Source: UBA8108 sp965659285 (GTDB lineage: Bacteria; Planctomycetota; UBA8108). From it: a DNA stretch of 31,367 nt. Both the position numbers and the translations under genes were made by a program. Under the pieces are notes generated by a model, which saw only the letters and a program-made list of their open reading frames with translations, made no database searches and had not been told where the DNA came from. Below, in pieces: positions 8,417-16,266 of the stretch; the first letter of the stretch is position 1; the number at the start of each line of letters is the position of its first letter. The DNA is taken from assembly GCA_965659285.1 (NCBI GenBank), contig CBFHWB010000034.1, forward strand, positions 1 to 31,367. Reading direction: 5' to 3'.

Positions 8417-8519
8417 AAACCGCTCTCGGGGCACATGTGGGGTCCAGGGCGGCAAATAAGTTCCGAAAAAGCCTGCCTGGGGTCTGACAGAAATTCTGCC
8501 AAGTACCGATTTCGCATAC

Positions 8520-8547
8520 TTGCTCATGAGGGCAGACGCATTATAAT
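8520..8547 (+). promoter_or_regulatory. Candidate sigma-70 promoter for rpmE2
   Basis: TTGCTC (8520-8525), a 16-base spacer and a perfect TATAAT (8542-8547). The -35 is weak but the -10 is exact. It predicts a start of transcription near 8554, about 45 bases before the rpmE2 ATG. It fits a separate transcript start after the clpX gene. Confidence 0.6.
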
Positions 8548-8599
8548 CGCTGCCTTCGATTTTAGAATTCTTCGATTTACAGACTGCTGAACAGCGATC

Positions 8600-9121
8600 A
8601 TGAAAAAAGACCTTCATCCCGACAATTACAGGCTTGTCGTTTTCCAGGACAAGTCAGCCGATTTTAGATTTCTTACCCGGTCCTGCGCTCAAAGCACGGA
8701 GACCATCCAATGGGAAGACGGCAACGAATACCCCGTTGTCAGCGTTGAAATCAGCAGCGCCTCCCACCCCTTCTACACCGGCAAACAGAAGTTCGTTGAT
8801 GCCGCCGGACGTCTTGAGAAATTCGGCAAGAAATACAATTGGGAAGAATCTTCTAAGGACCAGATCGAAGAAGCCGCCAAAAAGCGCAAGAAGAAGGCCG
8901 GCAAAGAGAAGGTAAGCGTCCAGGCCGTCCCGACCTTCAAGAAGAAGGCTGAAGAAGAAGAGGCCCGCGGCAAAGGCCGTAAAGAAGGCGCCCCTGCTCC
9001 GAAGGCCGAAAAAGCCGCCCCTGAGCCGGCGGAAGATGCCGCGCCTGCTGAAGCTGCCCCAGAGGCCGCACCTGAGCCGGCGGAAGATGCCGCGCCCGAA
9101 GCGGACGGCGACAGCGAGTAA
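8600..9121 (+). CDS. rpmE2: Ribosomal protein bL31, type B, with a long low-complexity C-terminal tail
   Basis: A 173-residue protein. Residues 1-81 are the L31 domain: MKKDLHPDNYRLVVFQDKSA, then SVEISSASHPFYTGKQKF and a closing FGKKYNW. It lacks the zinc-binding CxxC pairs of type A, so it is the zinc-independent form. L31 bridges the two ribosomal subunits. Residues 82-130 are a Lys/Glu-rich charged helix-like stretch. Residues 131-173 are Ala/Pro/Glu-rich and contain a repeated AAPEPAEDAAP unit. Ordinary type B L31 proteins are about 80-95 residues, so this one is nearly double. It sits next to prfA-prmC, a common neighbourhood for L31 genes. Confidence 0.92.
   Translation: MKKDLHPDNYRLVVFQDKSADFRFLTRSCAQSTETIQWEDGNEYPVVSVEISSASHPFYTGKQKFVDAAGRLEKFGKKYNWEESSKDQIEEAAKKRKKKAGKEKVSVQAVPTFKKKAEEEEARGKGRKEGAPAPKAEKAAPEPAEDAAPAEAAPEAAPEPAEDAAPEADGDSE
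9020..9096 (+). repeat. 26-base direct repeat with a 51-base period inside rpmE2
   Basis: The same 26 bases occur at 9020-9045 and 9071-9096, exactly in frame, and encode the duplicated PEPAEDAAP unit of the L31 tail. The exact match, including third codon positions, suggests a recent slip or duplication. Confidence 0.85.
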
Positions 9122-9157
9122 TCAACTCCTTCCCTGATCGGTAGCCGGGAGCCCCTC

Positions 9158-9185
9158 TTGCTTAAATGCCGGGCGGCGTAATAAT
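9158..9185 (+). promoter_or_regulatory. Possible promoter for prfA
   Basis: TTGCTT (9158-9163), a 16-base spacer and AATAAT (9180-9185). Both boxes are imperfect. It lies between the rpmE2 stop and the prfA ATG. Confidence 0.3.
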
Positions 9186-9223
9186 GCCATCAACGCCGTT
9201 GTCCTCCTGGAGACCGAAGAGTC

Positions 9224-10306
9224 ATGCTTCCTGCCCCTGTTGAAGAGAAGCTGCAAGAAACCGAGAAGCGCCTCGCTGAGGTGCAAGAGCAGCTCGCGGA
9301 CCCCGAGCTCTTCTCCGAGCCATCGCGGCTGCGCCTGTTGTCGCGCGAATGCGGCTCTCTCGCCAAGGTGGTCGACCAATACAAGCGCTACAGGGAACTG
9401 CTTGAAACCATAGCCGACAATCGGGAGATCTCCGAAAACGCCGAGGAAGAAGCGGAGCTGCGAGAGCTGGCGCTCGAGGAGATTGAACAGCTCTCCCCGG
9501 AGCTCGAGCTTACCGAGCAGGAGCTCATGGACCGCATCCTGGTTGAAGACAAAGATGGCGGAAGAAACGTCATCGTTGAGATCCGCGCCGGCGCCGGCGG
9601 AGATGAGGCCGCCCTCTTCGCAGGAGACCTCTTCCGCATGTACGGCCGTTTTGCCGAAAAGCAGGGCTGGAAAACCGAGGTGATCGACGGAAGCGCCACC
9701 GATCTCGGGGGCTTTAAGGAAATCATTTTCTCGGTCGCAGGCGACGAGGTCCACCGCCACCTGCGGTACGAGATGGGTGGACACCGCGTCCAGAGGGTCC
9801 CTCAAACCGAGACCAGCGGCCGCATCCACACCTCGGCGGCAACGGTCGCCGTAATGGGAGAACCAGAGGAAGTTGAGGTCGAGGTCAAAGAGGCCGACCT
9901 GCGAGTCGATTTCTTTCGCGCCTCCGGGCCTGGAGGGCAGAAGGTAAACCGTACCAGCTCAGCCGTACGCCTGACCCATATGCCCACGGGGCTCGTTGTC
10001 TCTATCCAGGATGAAACCTCGCAGCACAAGAACCGGGCAAAGGCGATGCGCGTCCTGCGCTCGAGAATTTATGACCACATCGAGACCCAGAGACAGGAAC
10101 AGGAACAGAGCCTCCGGCGCGGGCAGATCGGCTCGGGCGACCGCAGCCAGCGAATTCGCACCTACAACTTTCCCCAGAACCGAGTCACAGACCATCGCAT
10201 CGGCCAGAACTTCAACCTGGAGAAGGTCGTCAAGGAAGGTGACCTGGGCGGCCTGGTCGCCGGCCTGCGAAGCCAGGAGCGGGAGCTGAGGCTGAAAGAG
10301 CTTTGA
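9224..10306 (+). CDS. prfA: Peptide chain release factor 1
   Basis: A 360-residue class I release factor that reads UAA and UAG and frees the finished protein. Visible signatures are RAGAGGDEA (121-129), the codon-reading tripeptide PQT at 193-195 in RVQRVPQTETSGRIHTSAATVAVM, and the catalytic GGQ at 237-239 in RASGPGGQKVNR. RF1 proteins carry a PxT tripeptide (PAT in E. coli), and RF2 carries SPF, so this is RF1 and not RF2. The glutamine of GGQ is the target of PrmC, encoded next. The stop overlaps the prmC start by four bases (TTGA). Confidence 0.96.
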   Translation: MLPAPVEEKLQETEKRLAEVQEQLADPELFSEPSRLRLLSRECGSLAKVVDQYKRYRELLETIADNREISENAEEEAELRELALEEIEQLSPELELTEQELMDRILVEDKDGGRNVIVEIRAGAGGDEAALFAGDLFRMYGRFAEKQGWKTEVIDGSATDLGGFKEIIFSVAGDEVHRHLRYEMGGHRVQRVPQTETSGRIHTSAATVAVMGEPEEVEVEVKEADLRVDFFRASGPGGQKVNRTSSAVRLTHMPTGLVVSIQDETSQHKNRAKAMRVLRSRIYDHIETQRQEQEQSLRRGQIGSGDRSQRIRTYNFPQNRVTDHRIGQNFNLEKVVKEGDLGGLVAGLRSQERELRLKEL

Positions 10307-11190
10307 GCCAGGACTATAGCCCGAGCAAGAACTGGACCGCCCGCGAGCTCCTTGACTGGACCGAGGGCTACTTCCGGCAGAGGGACATCCCCAGCGCCCG
10401 GCTCGATGCCGAGCTGCTCCTTGCCGGCGCTCTCGGGGTCGACCGCCTCGGGCTCCTCACAAAGGAATTTGAGCAGGTGGTTGACGATGAGGTCCGCGCT
10501 GTCTTTCGCGATTTCGTAAAGCGCCGTGGACTCAAGGAACCCGTCGCCTATCTCACGGGAGAAAAAGAATTCTACTCCCTGCCCTTCAAGGTAACGCCGG
10601 CCGTGCTCACGCCGCGGCCGGAGACCGAACACCTCGTAGATGAGGCGCTGGCCATCGCCCCGGACGCCGCCCGCATTCTCGACCTCGGCACCGGAAGCGG
10701 CAACATCGCGGTGGCCCTCGCGGCAAACCTCCCAGGCGCCCGCGTCACGGCTGTCGACATCTCCCCCCAGGCGCTGGAGCTTGCCCGGGAAAATGCCGAG
10801 TTGAACAATGTCGCGGCCCGAATCGACTTTATCCCCGGAGACCTCTGCGCGGCGCTGAAGCCCGGCACGCCCCCCTTTGACCTGATCGTCTCCAACCCCC
10901 CCTACATTGCCGGCGATGAAGAAGAGACCCTGATGGATGATGTGCGTCTCTTTGAGCCGCGCATCGCCCTGATCGATTCACGCAGCCCCGAGAGCGATGG
11001 GCTTGGATTTTATCGGGCGATCCTGGATCAAATCGCTGACCGGCTGGCGGAAAATGGAACGCTCATCGTGGAAGTTGGCGAGAAGCAGGGTGCGAAGGTC
11101 ATAAATATGTTCGAAGAAGCCGGCTTCACGAAGACCTCAATAACACGTGATTACGCCAAAGTTCCCCGGATCATCTCAGGCCAACGGTAA
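10303..11190 (+). CDS. prmC: Release factor glutamine methyltransferase PrmC (HemK)
   Basis: A 295-residue SAM-dependent methyltransferase that N5-methylates the GGQ glutamine of release factors. The N-terminal helical substrate domain (about 10-90) is followed by TPRPETE (103-109), the SAM-binding DLGTGSGNIA (127-136) and the glutamine-binding NPPY (198-201). The start is a TTG whose last two bases lie in the prfA stop codon. A TTG start is normally weak, so expression probably depends on ribosomes finishing prfA. It directly follows its substrate's gene, the usual arrangement. Confidence 0.95.
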   Translation: MSQDYSPSKNWTARELLDWTEGYFRQRDIPSARLDAELLLAGALGVDRLGLLTKEFEQVVDDEVRAVFRDFVKRRGLKEPVAYLTGEKEFYSLPFKVTPAVLTPRPETEHLVDEALAIAPDAARILDLGTGSGNIAVALAANLPGARVTAVDISPQALELARENAELNNVAARIDFIPGDLCAALKPGTPPFDLIVSNPPYIAGDEEETLMDDVRLFEPRIALIDSRSPESDGLGFYRAILDQIADRLAENGTLIVEVGEKQGAKVINMFEEAGFTKTSITRDYAKVPRIISGQR

Positions 11191-11216
11191 AAGGCCTTCT
11201 GATAAGGCGGGCAAAC

Positions 11217-11244
11217 TTGACGAGGAGCCTTTCCCCGTTACAAT
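11217..11244 (+). promoter_or_regulatory. Sigma-70-type promoter for murA
   Basis: TTGACG (11217-11222), a 16-base spacer and TACAAT (11239-11244). Each box matches five of six consensus bases. The predicted transcription start is near 11251, about 65 bases before the murA start codon. Confidence 0.65.
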
Positions 11245-11316
11245 CACCCCTACCTGAACGCCGGAGATGTCCCCTGGCGGCTTGCCTGGTTGCCGCCTCA
11301 GAGAAGTGAAGAGCTC

Positions 11317-12642
11317 GTGGACCAAATCATCATCGACGGCGGCGCTCCCCTTTCCGGATCTGTAACCGTCCAGGGGTCAAAGAATTCCGCCCTGCCCATC
11401 CTGTTTGCTACGATCCTCACGGAGGATCGATGCACGATCAACAATGTACCCGAGCTGTCCGATGTCAGGACCACCCAGGCCATCCTGGAAAAGCTCGGCA
11501 TGCACTGCGATCGGGACCACCACGGAGCCATCTGCGTCGAAACGACCGACCCGACCCGCACCCTTGCTGACTACGACCTGGTCAGCACGATGCGGGCATC
11601 CATCTGCTCCCTCGGGCCGCTGCTGGCCCGGCGCGGAAAAGCGAAGGTGTCCCTGCCGGGGGGCTGTGTCTTTGGGGCGGGTGGCCGGCCTGTTGACCTC
11701 CACCTCAAAGGCCTTGAGGCACTGGGCGCGCAGATCAAAGTTGAAAAGGGATACATCATCGCCGAAGGCAAGCTGAAGGGGGCGACCCTCGACCTCAGCG
11801 GTCCCAGGGGCTCAACCGTTACTGGAACGGCCAACATTCTCATGGCGGCGACCCTGGCGGAAGGCGACACCGAAATCCGGAACGCGGCCCTGGAGCCGGA
11901 GGTAACAGACCTCGCCATCTTCCTCAGGGGCATGGGGGCGCAGATCGAAGGCGTCGGGACATCGACGCTCGAAGTTCACGGAGTAAAAGAGCTCCATGGC
12001 ACGGACCACATCGTCATGCCAGACCGAATCGAAGCGGGAACCCTGCTTCTGGCGGGAGCCATCACCAAGGGTTCTGTAACGGTGCAGAATGTCGTGCCGA
12101 AACAGCTCGACAAGCTGACGGCCTGCCTGGAACAGGCCGGCTTCGCGCTTGCTATCGAAGAAAACAGCATCGCGATCTCAACCAACGGCCCCATTCGGGC
12201 CATCGACATCTCGACCCGGGCCTACCCCGGCTTCCCTACCGATCTCCAGGCGCCGATGACCGCCCTCCTCACCCAGGCGGAGGGAGTCAGCCAGATCAGC
12301 GAAAACATCTACCAGGACCGATTCCAGCATATCCCGGAGTTGAACAGGCTCGGGGCCGGCATTGACCAGGACAACGATCATGCCACCATTGACGGGCCGA
12401 AAGAATTAAGCGGCGCCCCGGTCATGGCTTCCGACCTGAGATCCGGCGCCAGCCTCATCCTTGCCGGGCTTGTGGCCAAGGGCACCACCACCGTCAGGCG
12501 GATCTATCACGTCGACCGGGGCTACGAGGCCATCGAGAAAAAGCTCGCGCTGCTCGGAGCCGGCATTCGGCGCGAGAAAGCCGAGGAAAAGACCGAGGAG
12601 GCAACCCCTGAGCCTACTCGCATCCCAGTTCATCAGGACTAG
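11317..12642 (+). CDS. murA: UDP-N-acetylglucosamine 1-carboxyvinyltransferase MurA
   Basis: A 441-residue enzyme of the EPSP-synthase fold that adds enolpyruvate to UDP-GlcNAc, the first committed step of peptidoglycan synthesis. The GTG at 11317 is chosen because the following DQIIIDGGAPLSGSV matches the family start, and GAAGAG lies just upstream; a TTG at 11290 is less likely. Visible: substrate lysine in VQGSKNSALP, the catalytic Cys117 in LPGGCVFGAGGRPVDLH, and aspartate in AYPGFPTDLQAP. The catalytic loop has two extra glycines between GA and RPVDLH compared with E. coli. A Cys, not Asp, at the active site predicts fosfomycin-type sensitivity. The last 29 bases overlap the convergent gene. 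Confidence 0.95.
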   Translation: MDQIIIDGGAPLSGSVTVQGSKNSALPILFATILTEDRCTINNVPELSDVRTTQAILEKLGMHCDRDHHGAICVETTDPTRTLADYDLVSTMRASICSLGPLLARRGKAKVSLPGGCVFGAGGRPVDLHLKGLEALGAQIKVEKGYIIAEGKLKGATLDLSGPRGSTVTGTANILMAATLAEGDTEIRNAALEPEVTDLAIFLRGMGAQIEGVGTSTLEVHGVKELHGTDHIVMPDRIEAGTLLLAGAITKGSVTVQNVVPKQLDKLTACLEQAGFALAIEENSIAISTNGPIRAIDISTRAYPGFPTDLQAPMTALLTQAEGVSQISENIYQDRFQHIPELNRLGAGIDQDNDHATIDGPKELSGAPVMASDLRSGASLILAGLVAKGTTTVRRIYHVDRGYEAIEKKLALLGAGIRREKAEEKTEEATPEPTRIPVHQD

Positions 12643-14962
12643 GGTCAGGGCCCGGGCGGCCTAGGCTCGGCTCTTCAGGGGGCGGCCCTCCCTGGTACAA
12701 ATGCTGAAGCAGGCGAATGGCATCGGTAACGGCAACACGGCCATCGTCATCCACATCCGCGGAATCGGCGCAGAAAACAGCAGGAGCGGCCTCCGTGAAC
12801 AGGAAACCCAATATCACGACCGCATCCGTGATGTTTAATCGCCCGCTTTGGTCAACGTCGCCGCGCTCAAACCACGGCGCCCCATCGGAGCTCCCGAGAG
12901 CCTCCAGAACGAGGTCGTCGGCAAAGGCCGCACGCCCCCGGACCGCGGCCGAGACCGTCAGGCGCGCCTGGCGGGAATCCGGCGGGAGGCGGAGATAACC
13001 TGAAAAGCTCTCCCATTGCGCGCAATGCAGTTGCCCGGTATCAGCCGCGACCATCACACGGCTCTCCGAGTCGAGCACCTCGGCCCGAAGGCCGACTCCA
13101 AGAATGCTCGCAAAGCTCTTCAGTCTCCCCCCCCAGCGCAAATACCGAGCCTCGGCCGGAAGCGCAACCGTCTGGGACAGGGTCGACTCATCCGCATCGC
13201 CGCCGGGATACGCCATGAACATCCCATCGCCCGAGCGAGTCACCAGGTAGTCCGTAAAGAAACGGGTGCCGTTGGCGCCATGGCGAAACCCCCCCTCTAC
13301 ATTCCAGTCGGCAAGGTCGCCTGATTCGGCTCCCGGGTTCAGAAGCAGGTTGCCGCTAAGGTGGCCGTGGTCCCGCGAGCCCAGCTCGATGCCGATGAAG
13401 ACCTCATCAACCGCCCCATCGTTCCTGGTGCCGCCGATAAGGGTTCTGCGATTCGCCGCGATGGTCGCCCGCACAGAGCGGGTGCCCGGCGGTACCGCAA
13501 CCGCTTCCCGCCAGGGCCACCAGTAGAGCGTGTCATGTTTGCCCGAAGCGATCGCCCGTAACTCTCTGCCGGCCGCATCGTGCAGGGTAAAGGAAACCTC
13601 GGCCTCGTCATACGGCTCGGCCCGGCTCTCCCCGCCTGGAAAGACCAGATATGCCGCGGCCAGCCACGCGCCGAGGTGCAGGGTGGCGCGGCCCTGGTCA
13701 ATCGGGCCCGCGAAAGACTGCAGAGACACTGACTGGGTCGCGCGCGATGCGGCATCCGCGGCGCCGCCGGCAAAGAAACTATCGCCGGAATAGGCCTGCA
13801 GCTGGGTCAGGCCTGTGACCGCCTCCAGCGCGCCCGAAACCTCCCATCCCGTGAGCCCGGCCTCGGCTCCTGGATTGAGCAGGAGATTCGTAAGGCAGGC
13901 GTACGTCCTGCCGGTGGCCCTCATTCCCGTCTCGCCCCCGCGCGCGGCGACACCGGTAACAATAAGCTCATACGTCTCTCCAGGCTCATGGGCCGACGTG
14001 CGCAACCTCACCCGGCGTCGATGGCGGTCTACCCTCGCTCGCAAAACCTCGACGGCCGGACCCGCGCCGCCAAGACGACGGACGCTGTAGCGCTCGGGCC
14101 GCGCCGCGCTGGCCGGGTCAACCTCGCGGTCAAAACGAAGCTCCAGCAGCTCGGAACCAAAGACCGCATCTACGATGAAATCCTGCGGCGGATCGACAAA
14201 TATCGGCTCCGTCAACATCATGCTGAAGACCACCGGTCGGTGGTCGGAAAGTACCGGCGCCAGCTTTGGAATACGGACATCCACCGGAAACATACCGCCC
14301 GCCGGATCGTACATCAGGAGGTCAATCAGCTGATGGCCTTCCGCTCCGGCGAAGCCTGTCGCGGGCCACGTTGTTCGCTCCCCGGGCCGCACCCCCAGGT
14401 CGGTCCAGGCATCATTCAGAACACTCTCGAGAATAATGTTCTGCGTCGAGTAGTGCTCATCATTGAAATCTCCCAGCAGGATCTTCCGCGGATTGGTGTC
14501 AGCGGGAAGAAGCTCGTTAACGATGTGCCGGTTTTCCCGATCGCCCGACTGGTCCCATGAGTTGTGAATGCCGTAGATGGACACCGGGACACCGCGGAGC
14601 ATCGCGGTCGCGCGGATAACTCCGCGGCCGGTGGGAAGAGGGAGCCTCTCCACCCCCTCCAGCGGCTGTCGCGCCAGCACCGCCTTGAAGCGATCTATCG
14701 GGGTAAAATAATCCAGCCCCGTCTCAGCGACTACGGCCGCAAGATATTCCTGGTCGGGAACCTCCTGCAAAGACAGAAGGTCGAGATTCAGCCCGGCAAG
14801 AAACCGGCCTACGGCCCGGGGGCTTGCCTCGAGTCCCCCGTGAACATTGTAGGTCGCCAGGCGCACCACGGAACGACGCGGGGCTTCATCCTGCCAGGCA
14901 GCGGCCCGCAACGGCAGCAGCAAGAGGATCGACAGAAAGAATGGATGGATGAAGCAGCGCAC
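12614..14962 (-). CDS. Secreted endonuclease/exonuclease/phosphatase-fold protein with Ig-like, two LNPGAE modules and a dockerin tail
   Basis: The preferred start is the GTG at 14962, with GAGAG 7 bases upstream. It gives a clean signal peptide (VRCFIHPFFLSILLLLPLRAAA) and 782 residues; the frame is open to a TTG at 15052. Residues 31-250 are an EEP domain with TYNVHGG (38-43), LQEV (65-68), LGDFN (163-167) and SDHRPV (239-244), the Mg-dependent DNase/phosphodiesterase fold. Then come an Ig-like domain (about 255-345) and two modules beginning NLLLNPGAE (359 and 538) that resemble carbohydrate-binding beta-sandwiches. A two-repeat type I dockerin follows (698-760: RGDVDQSGRLNITDAV and SADVDDDGRVAVTDAI). 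The substrate is unknown; extracellular DNA, phospholipid or a phosphorylated sugar are all possible. It is last in a four-gene cluster. Confidence 0.85.
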   Translation of the reverse strand: MRCFIHPFFLSILLLLPLRAAAWQDEAPRRSVVRLATYNVHGGLEASPRAVGRFLAGLNLDLLSLQEVPDQEYLAAVVAETGLDYFTPIDRFKAVLARQPLEGVERLPLPTGRGVIRATAMLRGVPVSIYGIHNSWDQSGDRENRHIVNELLPADTNPRKILLGDFNDEHYSTQNIILESVLNDAWTDLGVRPGERTTWPATGFAGAEGHQLIDLLMYDPAGGMFPVDVRIPKLAPVLSDHRPVVFSMMLTEPIFVDPPQDFIVDAVFGSELLELRFDREVDPASAARPERYSVRRLGGAGPAVEVLRARVDRHRRRVRLRTSAHEPGETYELIVTGVAARGGETGMRATGRTYACLTNLLLNPGAEAGLTGWEVSGALEAVTGLTQLQAYSGDSFFAGGAADAASRATQSVSLQSFAGPIDQGRATLHLGAWLAAAYLVFPGGESRAEPYDEAEVSFTLHDAAGRELRAIASGKHDTLYWWPWREAVAVPPGTRSVRATIAANRRTLIGGTRNDGAVDEVFIGIELGSRDHGHLSGNLLLNPGAESGDLADWNVEGGFRHGANGTRFFTDYLVTRSGDGMFMAYPGGDADESTLSQTVALPAEARYLRWGGRLKSFASILGVGLRAEVLDSESRVMVAADTGQLHCAQWESFSGYLRLPPDSRQARLTVSAAVRGRAAFADDLVLEALGSSDGAPWFERGDVDQSGRLNITDAVVILGFLFTEAAPAVFCADSADVDDDGRVAVTDAIRLLQHLYQGGPPPEEPSLGRPGPDPSPDELGCE

Positions 14963-15057
14963 CTGGATACTCTCGAAGTTGAATTTCAGACCCACTATCG
15001 AGAATACCATGAATACCGTCGGCATCCCGTCATTCGGTTTCAGTACGCTCAAATGCC

Positions 15058-16266
15058 CTATTTAAGCAGGAACTCCCGAACCTCGTCCGAGGTGATCTGC
15101 TCCGCCAGCTGCCTCAGCTCGTCAAGAATGCCCGGATTGACCCGGCGCAGCTGGTTGATAAAAAGCTTCTTATCTGGAAAGCTCACCCTGGAGTTCAGGT
15201 AACGACGCGCCTCCGGGGCAAAACCTTCGTGCCTGGGGATCGCAAAATAGGCTCTGATGGCCTTTGAGTAGGTGAGGGAATCCTTGGTCCAGGTGAGCTC
15301 CCTGAAGACCTGCTCGACGCCGGGAGCCGACATCTTTACAAGGGTCACCAGGGCCTGGCTCACCGCGCCGCCGTAGCGACGCATATTCTGCGAGATGAAA
15401 TGTTTCAGCACCCGCACGGCATCCTTGTCATCGCGAGCGCCAAGATGAAGCAGCAGCGCGGAATGCGCCTGGAAATCAGTCGCCTGCGCGAGCCTTTTCT
15501 CGACAAGATCAATGGGCAGGAAATAGCCCAGGGACTCGGCCGCGGAGAACAGCAATCTCAAGCGCTTATCGCCGCCCTGGACCAGCTGCAGAATCTCGGC
15601 GGTGAGGGCCTCCTCAAGGTCGGGGAACCTCCCGCGATGGAACTCGAGAAAAACCGGCAGAAAGCTGTAGAGATAGCCGCGCAAAACAGTCCGGGTCGTC
15701 TTCCTGGTCACGCTTAAGTAACTGTGAGCCAGCCGCGCCCACCCTTCTTCCTGCATCATCGCCGGGTGCATGAGGGCGAAGGCGAGATCGTAGCGGCCCA
15801 CCAGCCTCTTTGCCAGTGACGGGTTCTTGTCCAGGGCGTGAAGGAAGTCCTGCAACACCTCGTGGCCCTTGTCTCCGGCCGCCAGCTGCTTCTGAATCGC
15901 GCCCACGAGGCCGGAGCCATCACCCTTGACAGCCAGGGCGAGAAGGCCATCGATGGTTTCCTTCGGGGTGGAGCCAGGCGGCTCCTCGGCCTGGGCCCAG
16001 GGGCCGGTGTGAAAAGATTCGCGGACCTCCTCCTCAACAGCCGGAGGGCGTGGCGGGCTGACCGCTGCGGCTCGCTTCGCCTGCTCTGCAGCAATGGCCT
16101 CTTCGAGCGAGCGGATTCGATTCTTGAGCTCCTGGAGCTCTCCTGCCACATCTCCCCGGGCGCGCGCCGATGGCATCGGGGCCGCCGGAAAAACGGCGGC
16201 CAGCGCCAGGGCAAGAATGCCTGCGGCGGAAAGAACCCTGCTCCGACCTGGCTTCTCAACCATCAT
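15058..16266 (-). CDS. Exported helical protein of unknown family, paralogue B
   Basis: A 402-residue protein I do not recognise. The ATG at 16266 has an excellent AAGGAGG site at 16273-16279, six bases away, and overlaps the end of paralogue A by 11 bases. Residues 1-36 give a signal peptide. Residues 41-68 look like a short coiled coil, followed by a Pro/Glu linker to about 100. The rest is all-helical and aligns along its length with paralogue A: YSFLPVFLEFHRGRFPDL at 200-217 against YNFLPVFLNYHRGKYPEL, and YLNSRVSFPDKKLFINQLRR near the end against YLNSEVTVAQQTLIIGKLKR. The helical spacing suggests HEAT/ARM-like repeats, but this is a guess. No catalytic motif is apparent. Confidence 0.8.
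   Translation of the reverse strand: MMVEKPGRSRVLSAAGILALALAAVFPAAPMPSARARGDVAGELQELKNRIRSLEEAIAAEQAKRAAAVSPPRPPAVEEEVRESFHTGPWAQAEEPPGSTPKETIDGLLALAVKGDGSGLVGAIQKQLAAGDKGHEVLQDFLHALDKNPSLAKRLVGRYDLAFALMHPAMMQEEGWARLAHSYLSVTRKTTRTVLRGYLYSFLPVFLEFHRGRFPDLEEALTAEILQLVQGGDKRLRLLFSAAESLGYFLPIDLVEKRLAQATDFQAHSALLLHLGARDDKDAVRVLKHFISQNMRRYGGAVSQALVTLVKMSAPGVEQVFRELTWTKDSLTYSKAIRAYFAIPRHEGFAPEARRYLNSRVSFPDKKLFINQLRRVNPGILDELRQLAEQITSDEVREFLLK

Noticed and set aside
11192..11213. A terminator between prmC and murA
   Set aside because: Only a 5-bp stem (GCCTT/AAGGC) with no T-run.
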